Below, one piece after another: positions 1 through 6,117 of a stretch of DNA of 7,708 nt. The stretch comes from Sulfurovum sp. GTDB taxonomy: Bacteria > Campylobacterota > Campylobacteria > Campylobacterales > Sulfurovaceae. Location of the stretch: assembly GCA_026983895.1 (NCBI GenBank), contig JALSTF010000233.1:1-7708 (forward strand), given 5' to 3'. Within the stretch, counting starts at the first letter, position 1, and every line of letters begins with the position of its first letter. Both the position numbers and the translations under genes were made by a program. Under the pieces are notes generated by a model. It was not told the DNA's origin and did not search any database. It worked only from the letters and a program-made list of their open reading frames with translations.

Positions 1-51
1 TTCACACTCTCTCAACTCACTTAGCCAAGGTCTCTGTGTTTGTGGACGCGT

Positions 52-80
52 ATTATAGCACCGAACTTCTTCTTTGTCAA
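52..80 (-). promoter_or_regulatory. Perfect-consensus sigma70 promoter reading out of the window
   Basis: The minus strand has TTGACA at 80-75, a 17-bp spacer and TATAAT at 57-52, an exact match to the housekeeping consensus. Transcription would begin around 43-47 and run leftward beyond coordinate 1. The bases after the -10 (ACGCGTCC) are GC-rich, as in stringently controlled rRNA and tRNA promoters. Upstream DNA to about 126 is AT-rich with phased A-tracts, which could act as an UP element. The downstream gene is not in the window; a stable RNA gene is a reasonable guess but not shown. No open frame or RNA gene is seen in bases 1-45. Confidence 0.8.
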
Positions 81-243
81 GGGTTTTTCGGGAATTTGTC
101 AAAATTTACGAAAAAAATTCAAAAAATCGTGCCACAGCACTGTTCTCTAGATAGATCTTATTTATTTTATCTCTCTAAATCTGACTTGTTGCAGCAAAGA
201 GCAATAAATCAACAGCAACATATTGTTAACGTCAAAATAATTT
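81..243. other. Gene-free AT-rich spacer between operon terminator and outgoing promoter
   Basis: No credible gene is seen on either strand. Visible structure: A/T-tracts centred near 124, 114, 103, 95 and 86, about one helical turn apart, which suggests bent DNA upstream of the outgoing promoter. TTGACAAA occurs twice on the minus strand (102-95 and 80-73), 22 bp apart. An imperfect 9-bp inverted repeat, TAGATAGAT with ATCTCTCTA, has a 12-base loop around 150-180. A TGTTGC/GCAACA pair lies at 187-192 and 215-220. None of these is strong enough to name as a functional element on its own. Confidence 0.5.
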
Positions 244-292
244 AAAAAAAGAAAAAAAGATATGAGTACTCAAGGCAAAGCCTTGAAATACT
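244..292 (-). terminator. Rho-independent terminator after rplQ
   Basis: On the minus strand a 7-bp perfect stem TCAAGGC/GCCTTGA with a TTT loop (286-280, 276-270) is extended by AGTA/TACT (292-289, 268-265) past a small internal loop. It is followed after 6 bases by two T7 runs separated by one C (258-252 and 250-244). This is the correct orientation and place to end the rpmJ-rplQ transcript. The 6-base gap between the stem and the T-run is longer than ideal. Confidence 0.75.
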
Positions 293-308
293 GGAGGGTA
301 GTTGGGAA

Positions 309-659
309 TTATACGAGTTCGATAATTGCCATTGGTGCAGAGTCACCTTTTCTCATACGAGTTTTTATGATTCGTGTATATCCACCATTTCTATCTGCAT
401 ATTTAGGTGCAATTTCATTTACGATTGTATTTGTGCATTCTTTATGCTGCAGCATTGCAAAAATTGCTCTGTGCGCATTGAAGTCACCTGTTGACGCTTT
501 AGTGATCAACTTTTCATAATAACTTCTCAGCTCTTTGGCTTTTGGCAATGTAGTTTCAATTTTACCTTCTTTTGTCAAAGCAATAGAAAGGTTTTTCAGA
601 AGTGCCGCCCTGTGTGAAGACGTTCTGTTTAACTTGCGATAACCATGCTTATGTCTCAT
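309..659 (-). CDS. rplQ: 50S ribosomal protein bL17 (L17)
   Basis: bL17, 116 residues (E. coli 127), is a 50S protein near the peptide exit tunnel opening. The start MRHKHGYRKLNRTSSHRAAL is the family's diagnostic N-terminus, and the first domain continues through KNLSIALTKEGKIETTLPKAKELR (in part at 22-45). It ends with the conserved NGGYTRIIKTRMRKGDSAPMAIIELV region, seen as GGYTRI near 92-97 and GDSAPMAIIELV at the C-terminus. AAGGA lies about 6 bases before the ATG. It is the last gene of the operon, with a terminator-like hairpin starting 16 bp after its stop. Confidence 0.99.
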   Translation of the reverse strand: MRHKHGYRKLNRTSSHRAALLKNLSIALTKEGKIETTLPKAKELRSYYEKLITKASTGDFNAHRAIFAMLQHKECTNTIVNEIAPKYADRNGGYTRIIKTRMRKGDSAPMAIIELV

Positions 660-685
660 GTCTGTCCTTTATTTTACTGTTACAA

Positions 686-1687
686 CTATACTTTAAGTTG
701 TTCTAATTTTTTAACAAGATTCGCTCTTGTACTTTCTTTGAGTTCAAATTCAGGACCAAATCCGTGTTCTACAAGACACTCATTGATCTCGTCAAGAGAT
801 TTTTTACCAAGATTTTTTATGTTCTTGATCTCATTTTCACTCATTAATACCAATTCGCCAAGGAATTTAATACCGGCTCTGTCAAGTGAATTAAAAGACC
901 TGGCACTGAGTCCCAGACCATCAACCGCTACAAGGTACGGCTTTAGTTCATTGTCATCATTTGTTCTTTTCGGCAACGATGCACTAATATTGACATCCAA
1001 TACTCCGTTGAATACGGAGAGTTGTTTATTCATAACTTCCAGAGCATTGGTAAATGCTTCTACCGGACCGATCTGTGCATCCGTTTCGATATCGAATGTA
1101 ATTTTCTCGAAGTTAGGATTATCCTCTACAAGTACCGGTTCGATCTTGTAGTTCGCTTTTCTTACTGGTGTAAAGAACGCATCAAGTGCAATACTGTCTG
1201 AAGCAACTTCATCTCTCAAGTCTTCACTTGGTACATAGCCGATACCTTTGGCGATGACTACCGTAAAGTCAAGTTCTGCATCTTCATTCAATATCGCAAG
1301 AGGAAGATCACCATTTACTACCTCGATCTGATCATTGTTAAGGTCCTGTGCCGTAACTTCTTTATACCCAGAAAAACTGTACTTGAGCTCTACTCTATCT
1401 CTTTCGTCCTTGATTTTAAAACGAATATTTTTGAGATTGATGATAAATACAGCCACATCTTCGTGCATACCTCTGATGTTGTCAAATTCGTGTGCTGCAC
1501 CTTCAATCTTTACAGAAATGGGTGCATATCCGATAGAAGATCCCAGGATGAGTCTTCTTAGCGGGTGTGCAAGTGTGACAGCATAGCCACTTTCAAAAGG
1601 GTAGGCTACGATCTCAGCACGGTTGGCACTGATCTCGTTGACTTCAACCTCTGTTGGCATAAATGGTGCAACTTTAATTTTTCTCAT
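686..1687 (-). CDS. rpoA: DNA-directed RNA polymerase subunit alpha
   Basis: RNA polymerase alpha, 333 residues (E. coli 329), dimerises to scaffold beta and beta-prime and binds UP elements and activators. The N-terminal assembly domain runs to about 230, with the diagnostic GYAVTLAHPLRRLIL (34-48) and the KGIGYVPSED block (147-156). After a linker (about 232-248), the C-terminal domain spans about 250-315. Arg263 and Asn266 (SARSFN) match the E. coli UP-element-binding Arg265 and Asn268, and NLGKKSLDEI at 292-301 is the helix-hairpin-helix motif. The N-terminal sequence (MPTEVEVNEIS, then AYPFESGYAVTL, GMHEDVAVFIINLKNIRFKI) is of the Campylobacterota type. AAGG lies 8 bases before the ATG. 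rplQ follows 26 bp later. Confidence 0.99.
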   Translation of the reverse strand: MRKIKVAPFMPTEVEVNEISANRAEIVAYPFESGYAVTLAHPLRRLILGSSIGYAPISVKIEGAAHEFDNIRGMHEDVAVFIINLKNIRFKIKDERDRVELKYSFSGYKEVTAQDLNNDQIEVVNGDLPLAILNEDAELDFTVVIAKGIGYVPSEDLRDEVASDSIALDAFFTPVRKANYKIEPVLVEDNPNFEKITFDIETDAQIGPVEAFTNALEVMNKQLSVFNGVLDVNISASLPKRTNDDNELKPYLVAVDGLGLSARSFNSLDRAGIKFLGELVLMSENEIKNIKNLGKKSLDEINECLVEHGFGPEFELKESTRANLVKKLEQLKV

Positions 1688-1706
1688 AAACTAGCCTTTA
1701 CTAAGA

Positions 1707-2333
1707 TTATTTAGAATAAAGCTCGACGATTAGACGCTCTTCAACTGGGATTGCTATCTCTTCTCTTTCTGGAACTCTGCTGAAGATACCGAAAAGTTTT
1801 TCTTTGTCGACATCGACCCATTCGACCATACCGGTCTGATTTGTCAATTCGATGGCTCTAAGAACCTGAGGATTCGTCTTGCTCTTTTCTCTGATCTCGA
1901 TCTTTTGACCAGCTTTCACTCTGTATGACGGAATGTCAACACGCTTACCGTCAACAAGAACATGCCCATGGTTAACGAACTGTCTTGCTGCCGCTCTTGT
2001 CGTTGCAAAACCCATTCTGTAAACTACATTGTCAAGTCTTTGCTCAAGAAGCTGAATAAGGATGGAACCCGTGTTACCTTCTTTTCTGTTCGCTTCTTTG
2101 TAAAGTGCTCTAAACTGTTTTTCGCTTGTTCCGTACATGAACTTTGCTTTTTGCTTTTCCTGAAGCTGAAGACCATATTCGCTGATCTTTGTTCTTCTCT
2201 GTCCATGCTGTCCTGGAGCATATGGTCTTTTTTCCAATGCTGATTTTCCGGCAAGTCTACGCTCACCTTTCAATCCAAGATCAACACCAAGTCTTCTTTC
2301 TAGTCTTTCAACTGGACCTCTATATCTTGCCAT
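1707..2333 (-). CDS. rpsD: 30S ribosomal protein uS4 (S4)
   Basis: uS4, 208 residues (E. coli 206), starts assembly of the 30S body by binding 16S rRNA and forms part of the mRNA entry channel. The N-terminal domain includes APGQHGQRR (39-47) and YGLQLQEKQKAKFMYG (53-68). The S4 RNA-binding domain spans about 97-160, with QRLDNVVYRMGFA (98-110) and RQFVNHGHVLVDGKRVDIPSY (117-137, shown here in part). The end LIVELYSK is the family signature. There are no cysteines, so this is the form without the N-terminal zinc cluster. In E. coli S4 is the translational repressor of the alpha operon, so its position makes it the natural candidate ligand for the rpmJ leader. rpoA follows after 19 bp. Confidence 0.99.
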   Translation of the reverse strand: MARYRGPVERLERRLGVDLGLKGERRLAGKSALEKRPYAPGQHGQRRTKISEYGLQLQEKQKAKFMYGTSEKQFRALYKEANRKEGNTGSILIQLLEQRLDNVVYRMGFATTRAAARQFVNHGHVLVDGKRVDIPSYRVKAGQKIEIREKSKTNPQVLRAIELTNQTGMVEWVDVDKEKLFGIFSRVPEREEIAIPVEERLIVELYSK

Positions 2334-2335
2334 GC

Positions 2336-2710
2336 TTATACCCTTCTCTTCTTAGGTGGTCTACAACCATTGTGTGGAAGCGGTGTGATGTCTTTAAGGA
2401 ATGTTACACGAATTCCTTCAGTTGCACCGATCGCTTTAACCGCTGTATCTCTACCAGAACCAGGACCCTGAACTTTGATCCCTACTTCTTTGATGCCGTT
2501 CTCTTTTGCTTTTGCCATTGCATCCGCAACCGCTTCTGTCGCTGCGAATGGAGTTGATTTCTTTGAACCTTTGAAGCCGAGAGCTCCTGCAGAACTCCAA
2601 GAGATAACGTTACCCATTTCATCTGTCACTGTGATCACAGTGTTATTGAAAGTTGCAGCGACGTACACTACACCTTTAGCAATACTTTTTTTTGCTTTTT
2701 TCTTAGCCAT
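2336..2710 (-). CDS. rpsK: 30S ribosomal protein uS11 (S11)
   Basis: uS11, 124 residues (E. coli 129), is a platform protein next to the E-site mRNA and works with bS21 and uS7. After a Lys-rich head (MAKKKAKKSIAKG) come the conserved VVYVAATFNNTVITVTD (14-30), GNVISWSSAGALGFKGSKKS (33-52) and QGPGSGRDTA (81-90). It ends in the strongly conserved PHNGCRPPKKRRV. The Asn114-Gly pair in that end is the site known to form isoaspartate in the E. coli protein. AAGGAG lies 9 bases before the ATG. The stop is 2 bp from the rpsD start, whose Shine-Dalgarno overlaps the last rpsK codons. Confidence 0.99.
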   Translation of the reverse strand: MAKKKAKKSIAKGVVYVAATFNNTVITVTDEMGNVISWSSAGALGFKGSKKSTPFAATEAVADAMAKAKENGIKEVGIKVQGPGSGRDTAVKAIGATEGIRVTFLKDITPLPHNGCRPPKKRRV

Positions 2711-2723
2711 ACTTCGCTACTCC

Positions 2724-3086
2724 TTATGCTGCACCGACAGTTTTACGCTTACCTTTACGGGTACGCGCGTTTGTCTTAGTTTTCTGACCGCGAACTGGCA
2801 GTCCTCTTCTGTGTCTGAGACCTCTGTAGGAACCCAGGTCCATCAATGCTTTGATATCAAGTGTGACTTTTTTTCTCAGGTCACCTTCTACCATGACATT
2901 TTCCTGAATGTCGTTACGGATCGTTGCCGCTTGGGCATCTGTCAACTCATGGACTCTCGTGTTGTAATCAACACCTGTTCTGTCAAGGATCTTTCTTGAC
3001 GTTGTCAAACCAATACCATAGATATATGTCAATGCATATTCTATTCTTTTCTTCTGTGGCAAATCAACACCTGCAATACGTGCCAT
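2724..3086 (-). CDS. rpsM: 30S ribosomal protein uS13 (S13)
   Basis: uS13, 120 residues (E. coli 118), forms part of the 30S head, contacts the P-site tRNA and makes intersubunit bridges. The N-terminus MARIAGVDLPQKKRIEYALTYI includes the standard start, and YGIGLTTSRKIL follows at about 23-34 (helix-two-turn-helix region). The C-terminal signature GSYRGLRHRRGLPVRGQKTKTNARTRKG, given in part as RGLRHRRGLPVRGQ near 88-101, ends in a basic tail that reaches the tRNA. AAGGA sits 5 bases before the ATG, within the end of rpmJ. rpsK follows 13 bp later. Confidence 0.99.
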   Translation of the reverse strand: MARIAGVDLPQKKRIEYALTYIYGIGLTTSRKILDRTGVDYNTRVHELTDAQAATIRNDIQENVMVEGDLRKKVTLDIKALMDLGSYRGLRHRRGLPVRGQKTKTNARTRKGKRKTVGAA

Positions 3087-3088
3087 GT

Positions 3089-3202
3089 TTATCCTTGTCT
3101 CTGTTTATGTTTTGGATTTTTACAAATCACGCGTACGATACCCTTGCGCTTGATCACTTTACAATCGTCGCACATCTTTTTTACTGATGGTCTAACCTTC
3201 AT
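3089..3202 (-). CDS. rpmJ: 50S ribosomal protein bL36 (L36)
   Basis: A 37-residue protein, the normal length for bL36, which sits in 23S rRNA near the base of the 50S subunit and is added late in assembly. Translating the minus strand from ATG at 3202 gives MKVRPSVKKMCDDCK, then VRVICKNPKHKQRQG and TAA. The zinc-ribbon ligands Cys11, Cys14, Cys27 and His32 are all present, so this is the zinc-binding (C+) form. AGGAG lies 6 bases before the ATG. It is the first gene after the 251-bp gap and 2 bp before rpsM, whose Shine-Dalgarno is inside the last rpmJ codons, so the two are probably coupled. Confidence 0.98.
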   Translation of the reverse strand: MKVRPSVKKMCDDCKVIKRKGIVRVICKNPKHKQRQG

Positions 3203-3333
3203 GGGTTACTCCTGTGAAATATTGCACCTGATTTTTGCGTGGATCATTGATGTTCTATGATCCAACCCTTGAGTGATCGGTGCGAATCAATCAAAGATTC
3301 TTCGCGCAGTTCCCACTACCTATAGTAATAGGG
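3203..3333 (-). promoter_or_regulatory. Structured 5' leader of rpmJ, possible autoregulatory site
   Basis: This noncoding stretch, read on the minus strand, has several complementary segments. A perfect 7-bp hairpin GGATCAT/ATGATCC (3263-3257 with 3247-3241, 9-base loop) is the clearest. GGGTT (3268-3264) can pair with AACCC (3207-3203), directly before the rpmJ ATG. GCACC (3283-3279) can pair with GGTGC (3228-3224). The last two pairings interleave, so together they would make a pseudoknot covering the Shine-Dalgarno region. In E. coli the alpha operon is repressed by S4 binding a pseudoknot in its leader; an analogous role here is an inference, and 5-bp helices can occur by chance. The hairpin has no T-run after it, so it is not a terminator. 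Confidence 0.4.
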
Positions 3334-3339
3334 AGGAGG

Positions 3340-3368
3340 ATTATACCGAAATGTTTCTTTATGTTTTC
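3340..3368 (-). promoter_or_regulatory. Probable promoter for the rpmJ-rplQ (alpha) operon
   Basis: The minus strand has a perfect TATAAT at 3345-3340. At the right distance upstream there is only a weak -35 (GAAAAC at 3368-3363, 17-bp spacing) inside an A-rich stretch. Weak -35 boxes with AT-rich upstream DNA are usual for the main sigma factor of Campylobacterota. Transcription would start near 3333 and leave an approximately 130-nt leader before rpmJ. One weakness is that the expected start zone is pyrimidine-rich (CCTCCTCCC). The site lies just downstream of the REPIN-like element, so it could serve the alpha operon independently of read-through from infA. Confidence 0.6.
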
Positions 3369-3378
3369 TTATGTGAGT

Positions 3379-3402
3379 GTAGGGTGCGTTTCACAACGCA
3401 CC
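3379..3402 (+). repeat. REP-like unit 1
   Basis: GTAG at 3379-3382 leads into an 8-bp perfect stem (3383-3390 with 3395-3402; GGTGCGTT and AACGCACC) closed by the loop TCAC. The last G of the tetranucleotide adjoins the stem directly, as in typical REPs. Confidence 0.78.
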
Positions 3403-3426
3403 TTTCCGAAGCTATTGTATCTTTTT

Positions 3427-3450
3427 GGTGCGTTGGGAAACGCACCCTAC
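3427..3450 (-). repeat. REP-like unit 2, inverted
   Basis: Read on the minus strand it begins GTAG (3450-3447), then the same 8-bp stem GGTGCGTT/AACGCACC with the loop TCCC. It differs from unit 1 at a single loop base. It begins 3 bp past the infA stop codon. Confidence 0.78.
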
Positions 3451-3453
3451 TTG

Positions 3454-3672
3454 CTATTTATACCTGAACGTAATGCGTCCCTTGTCAAGACTGTAAGGTG
3501 TCAATTCAACCTTCACCTTGTCACCCGGCAGGATCTTGATATAGTGCATTCTCATCTTGCCTGCAATGTGGCAAAGGACGATATGCCCATTATCCAACTC
3601 TACTCTAAAGGTTGCATTGGGTAATGCTTCAACCACTTTGCCGTCAATCTCAATTACGTCATCTTTTGCCAT
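3454..3672 (-). CDS. infA: Translation initiation factor IF-1
   Basis: IF-1, 72 residues, the exact family length. It occupies the 30S A site during initiation and helps IF2 and IF3 select the initiator tRNA. The whole protein is one S1-type OB-fold. Conserved stretches are MAKDDVIEIDGKVVEALPN (1-19), FRVELDNGH (22-30), GKMRMHYIKILPGDKV (38-53) and the end VELTPYSLDKGRITFRYK. The Shine-Dalgarno AAAGGA lies 5 bases before the ATG. It is the last gene before the 251-bp gap; a REPIN-like inverted repeat begins 3 bases after its stop, so the mRNA 3' of infA would be highly structured. Confidence 0.99.
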   Translation of the reverse strand: MAKDDVIEIDGKVVEALPNATFRVELDNGHIVLCHIAGKMRMHYIKILPGDKVKVELTPYSLDKGRITFRYK

Positions 3673-3696
3673 TGTATTCCTTTGTGAATTTCTACG

Positions 3697-4455
3697 TTAT
3701 TTTGCTTCTGTCAGGATGACCGCTTTGCCGTCAACCACCGCGACCTGATGTTCATAGTGACTGGTATGCAATCCATCCTCGCTGATGACCGACCACTGAT
3801 CTTCAAGCAATACCGGTGTACCGCTTTTCTGACAGACCATAGGTTCCAAACAAAAGACCATTCCATTTTTTATCTTGGGTCCCTGGTTGGGCTTTCCCTC
3901 AAGATAATTTGGTATATTGGGTTCATCATGGGGTTTGGTACCGATACCATGGCCACAATAGTCACGCAATGGGACAAAGCCGCGATCAACGATGAAATCT
4001 TCAAGGATCTTTGTCAGCTCTTTGAAACGCATTCCAGGTTTTATGGACTCGATCGCATGATAGAGAGCATCTTTTGAACAGGAAATCAACGCTTCGTCTT
4101 CTGAGGTAACTTTGCCTACGGCCATCGTGATCGCCGCATCTCCATAGTATCCATCGCGTTTTGTTCCAATATCAAGCCCAAGGATGTCCCCCTCTTTAAC
4201 AACCGTGTCATCCGGCACGCCATGAATACAGACTTCATTGAGCGAAGTACATACCGAACCGGTAAAACCGTAAAGACCTTTAAACGATGGTTCTGCCCCA
4301 TGTTCACGGATAAAGGTTTCGCCTAGAGTATCGATCTCTTTGAGTGTCATACCCGGCTTGATAATGTCTTGGAGATAATTGAGTGTAAGGCCCACGATCT
4401 CGCCTGCTTTTTGAAGCTTGGCGATCTCGTCGGGTTTTCGTATTGTTATAGCCAT
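3697..4455 (-). CDS. map: Methionine aminopeptidase, type I
   Basis: Type I methionine aminopeptidase, 252 residues (E. coli 264), removes the initiator Met from nascent proteins whose second residue is small. The full metal-binding set of the pita-bread fold is present: Asp95 and Asp106 (in GLDIGTKRDGYYGDAA), His169 (YCGHGIG), Glu204 (CLEPMV) and Glu235 (YEHQVAV). The substrate-side His78 (NEVCIHGVP) and His176 are also there. There is no N-terminal zinc-finger or linker extension, so it is the short bacterial form. The ATG overlaps the secY stop by one base (TAATG), and the preceding GTGGGT is a poor Shine-Dalgarno, so translation probably depends on ribosomes finishing secY. infA follows 24 bp downstream. 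In E. coli, map is not in this operon; the secY-map-infA order is common elsewhere. Confidence 0.98.
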   Translation of the reverse strand: MAITIRKPDEIAKLQKAGEIVGLTLNYLQDIIKPGMTLKEIDTLGETFIREHGAEPSFKGLYGFTGSVCTSLNEVCIHGVPDDTVVKEGDILGLDIGTKRDGYYGDAAITMAVGKVTSEDEALISCSKDALYHAIESIKPGMRFKELTKILEDFIVDRGFVPLRDYCGHGIGTKPHDEPNIPNYLEGKPNQGPKIKNGMVFCLEPMVCQKSGTPVLLEDQWSVISEDGLHTSHYEHQVAVVDGKAVILTEAK

Positions 4456-5717
4456 TATAGACCCACGTTACCCAAGGTATCGTATTGGTTCATAGTTCTT
4501 TGTGCTTCGATCTTTCTCATGGTATCGAGTGCGACCTGAACAATAATGAGTACCGAAACACCACCAAAGTAGAAACTCGCACCCATACCGGAGATCACAG
4601 CGAAAGGTACTGTTGAAATGATCGCAAGATAGATCGCACCGGAACCTGTCAGTCTGCTTGCTACTTCATTGAGGAAGTCTTTGGTATGCTCACCGGGTCT
4701 GACACCAGGGATGAACCCACCCTGTTTTTTCAAATTATCTGCTATATCCTTTGCATTAAATGCAATGGAGGCATAGAAGAATGCAAAAAAGATAACAAGG
4801 AAGAACGTGACCACGTTGAAAACGATACCGCCTGGAGCCAACACATCCGCAATCGCAGTAACCCATTTTGTTGAGCTGGCCTGAAGTACGGTCAATGGGA
4901 ACATCAATACAGCAGAAGCGAAGATAGGAGGAATAACTCCCGAAAGGTTCACTTTCACAGGAATATAGTTCATTACTCTTTTCGTCTGGTTCTGCATAAT
5001 GGTTTTTCTCGAGTAGGAGATAGGCACTCTTCTTTCACCCAGTTCCACATAAATGATAGTAAATACGGTGATCAGTATGACTGCAAGAATGGCAAGGATC
5101 AGCAAGAAATTCATCTCTCCTGCGTTCACTGCCCTTATCGTATTGGAGATCGCAGCGGGAAGTCCGGAAACGATACCTGCAAAGATGATCAGAGAAATAC
5201 CGTTACCGATACCCTTCTGCGTGATCTGTTCACCGATCCACATCAGAAGCATCGTACCTGTCAGCATAGAGAATGTTGCCAGTACGGTGAATGTCATGGG
5301 ATCGATCATCACTGCACTTTCACCTGCTGCACCCTTCATACTTTGTAGTCCCATTGAAACACCGATAGCCTGTACAACAGTAATGAAAATAGTGAAATAA
5401 CGAATGATCTGCATGTATTTCTGCATACCGTCACGTTCTTTTTTCATTTGGCCAAGTGCGGGGAAGGTTGCTGCAAGAAGTTCCATAACGATGGATGCAG
5501 TAATATAGGGCATAATACCCAGGGAGATGATACTGAGCCGGCGGATAGCATTACCGCTGAACATATTTGCCATCCCCAGTGCATTGCTTGAGTTGCTGTC
5601 AAAGAACTCTTTGATAACACCCAGGTCAACACCTGGAGTTGGAATATAGGCTAAAACTCTGTACGCAAAAAGGAATCCTAACGTAATGAGGATTTTTTGA
5701 GTTAAAGCGTTACCCAT
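4455..5717 (-). CDS. secY: Protein translocase channel subunit SecY
   Basis: SecY, 420 residues (E. coli 443), is the pore of the SecYEG inner-membrane channel, through which SecA or the ribosome passes preproteins. Ten hydrophobic segments are visible at roughly 8-28, 62-84, 108-124, 143-161, 172-192, 203-224, 260-280, 300-321, 362-380 and 383-399. The plug region falls between the first two (about 45-60). The cytoplasmic loop with GERRVPISYSRK (227-238) and the loop GGFIPGVRPGEHT (333-345) are conserved contact sites for SecA and ribosome; Arg340 matches the E. coli Arg357 position. The start lies 1 base after the rplO stop and has only a weak upstream purine stretch (GGAAAATAAG), which fits coupling. 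Its stop shares a base with the map start. Confidence 0.98.
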   Translation of the reverse strand: MGNALTQKILITLGFLFAYRVLAYIPTPGVDLGVIKEFFDSNSSNALGMANMFSGNAIRRLSIISLGIMPYITASIVMELLAATFPALGQMKKERDGMQKYMQIIRYFTIFITVVQAIGVSMGLQSMKGAAGESAVMIDPMTFTVLATFSMLTGTMLLMWIGEQITQKGIGNGISLIIFAGIVSGLPAAISNTIRAVNAGEMNFLLILAILAVILITVFTIIYVELGERRVPISYSRKTIMQNQTKRVMNYIPVKVNLSGVIPPIFASAVLMFPLTVLQASSTKWVTAIADVLAPGGIVFNVVTFFLVIFFAFFYASIAFNAKDIADNLKKQGGFIPGVRPGEHTKDFLNEVASRLTGSGAIYLAIISTVPFAVISGMGASFYFGGVSVLIIVQVALDTMRKIEAQRTMNQYDTLGNVGL

Positions 5718-5718
5718 C

Positions 5719-6117
5719 TTATTTTCCGCTTGTAGTGACAGCGTCGTCTTTGATCTTCGCTGTAAGATCTTTTGCAGAAGCTCCGATCAATTTAACTCTC
5801 TTAACTGTTTTTTGCAGTTTGTGGACTGATCTGATACTCTCAAGTGTGATCTCATCAAGCTCTGCGATCGCTTTGATCTTCTCAACATTGATCACGTACG
5901 GCTTCTCGATCTTGGAGACAAATCCAACCTTTGGAAGTCTTTTGTAAAGTGGCATCTGCCCACCTTCAAAACCTCTTTTTCTACTGTAACCGGTTCTAGA
6001 CTTTTGACCTTTGTTACCGCGTCCAGCTGTTTTTCCTGTACCTGATCCCTGACCACGGCCAACTCTTTTTCTGTTACGAGTCGATCCCGGTGCAGGCTGT
6101 AAATTATGTAAACCCAT
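5719..6117 (-). CDS. rplO: 50S ribosomal protein uL15 (L15)
   Basis: uL15, 132 residues (E. coli 144), is a late-assembly 50S protein whose long basic N-terminal extension threads into 23S rRNA. The start MGLHNLQPAPGSTRNRKRVG and the Gly/Arg/Lys-rich stretch to about residue 50 (RGQGSGTGKTAGRGNKGQ, then GFEGGQMPLYKRLPK near 49-63) are diagnostic. The globular domain follows, with the KLIGASAKDLT-type pattern near 109-119. The tail is somewhat shorter than in E. coli but has no sign of damage. AAGGGG lies 7 bases before the ATG. The stop is 1 base from the secY start, so secY is probably translationally coupled to it. Confidence 0.98.
   Translation of the reverse strand: MGLHNLQPAPGSTRNRKRVGRGQGSGTGKTAGRGNKGQKSRTGYSRKRGFEGGQMPLYKRLPKVGFVSKIEKPYVINVEKIKAIAELDEITLESIRSVHKLQKTVKRVKLIGASAKDLTAKIKDDAVTTSGK

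Larger units (their letters stand above)
3379..3450. repeat. REPIN-like element: two inverted REP-type palindromes
   Basis: Two 24-base units face each other across a 24-base spacer (3403-3426). Reverse-complementing one gives the other with a single mismatch. Each unit starts with GTAG followed by a palindrome with stem GGTGCGTT/AACGCACC and a 4-base loop. That matches the known layout of REP sequences (a GTAG/GTRG tetranucleotide plus hairpin), which are associated with RAYT-type tyrosine transposases of the IS200/IS605 kin, and of REPINs (paired inverted REPs). The transcript could fold either as two hairpins or as one 24-position stem. No T-run follows on either strand, so it is not a standard intrinsic terminator. 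No transposase is in the window. The inverted repeat is seen directly; the REP/REPIN identity is inferred. Confidence 0.8.

Noticed and set aside
120..140. Second possible terminator on the minus strand (GTGC-TGTG-GCAC followed by T6)
   Set aside because: The stem is only 4 bp, and the T-run is better explained as one of the phased tracts upstream of the promoter.
201..206. boxA-like TGCTCTTT on the minus strand near 196-203, suggesting an rRNA leader
   Set aside because: It lies upstream of the outgoing promoter, so it would not be in that transcript, and the match is short.
36..245. 69-codon plus-strand open frame in the left intergenic region
   Set aside because: It runs through the outgoing promoter and AT-rich spacer, has no Shine-Dalgarno and resembles nothing known.
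262..519. 85-codon plus-strand open frame over the terminator and rplQ
   Set aside because: It starts within the terminator hairpin and is mostly antisense to rplQ.
645..1151. 168-codon plus-strand open frame opposite rpoA
   Set aside because: It lies entirely antisense to the conserved rpoA, rich in Ser/Leu/Phe as expected for a shadow frame, with no recognisable domain.
2475..2999. 174-codon plus-strand open frame opposite rpsK and rpsM
   Set aside because: Antisense to two conserved ribosomal genes and crossing their junction; no family resemblance and no separate promoter seen.
3379..3450. The inverted repeat as an intrinsic terminator after infA
   Set aside because: No T-run follows on either strand, and both units have the GTAG-headed REP layout.
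3379..3450. A small CRISPR array
   Set aside because: Only two units, in inverted rather than direct orientation, with no cas genes nearby.
3273..3624. Plus-strand open frames across the infA-rpmJ gap
   Set aside because: They pass through the REPIN-like repeat and antisense infA; the composition and lack of homology indicate chance.
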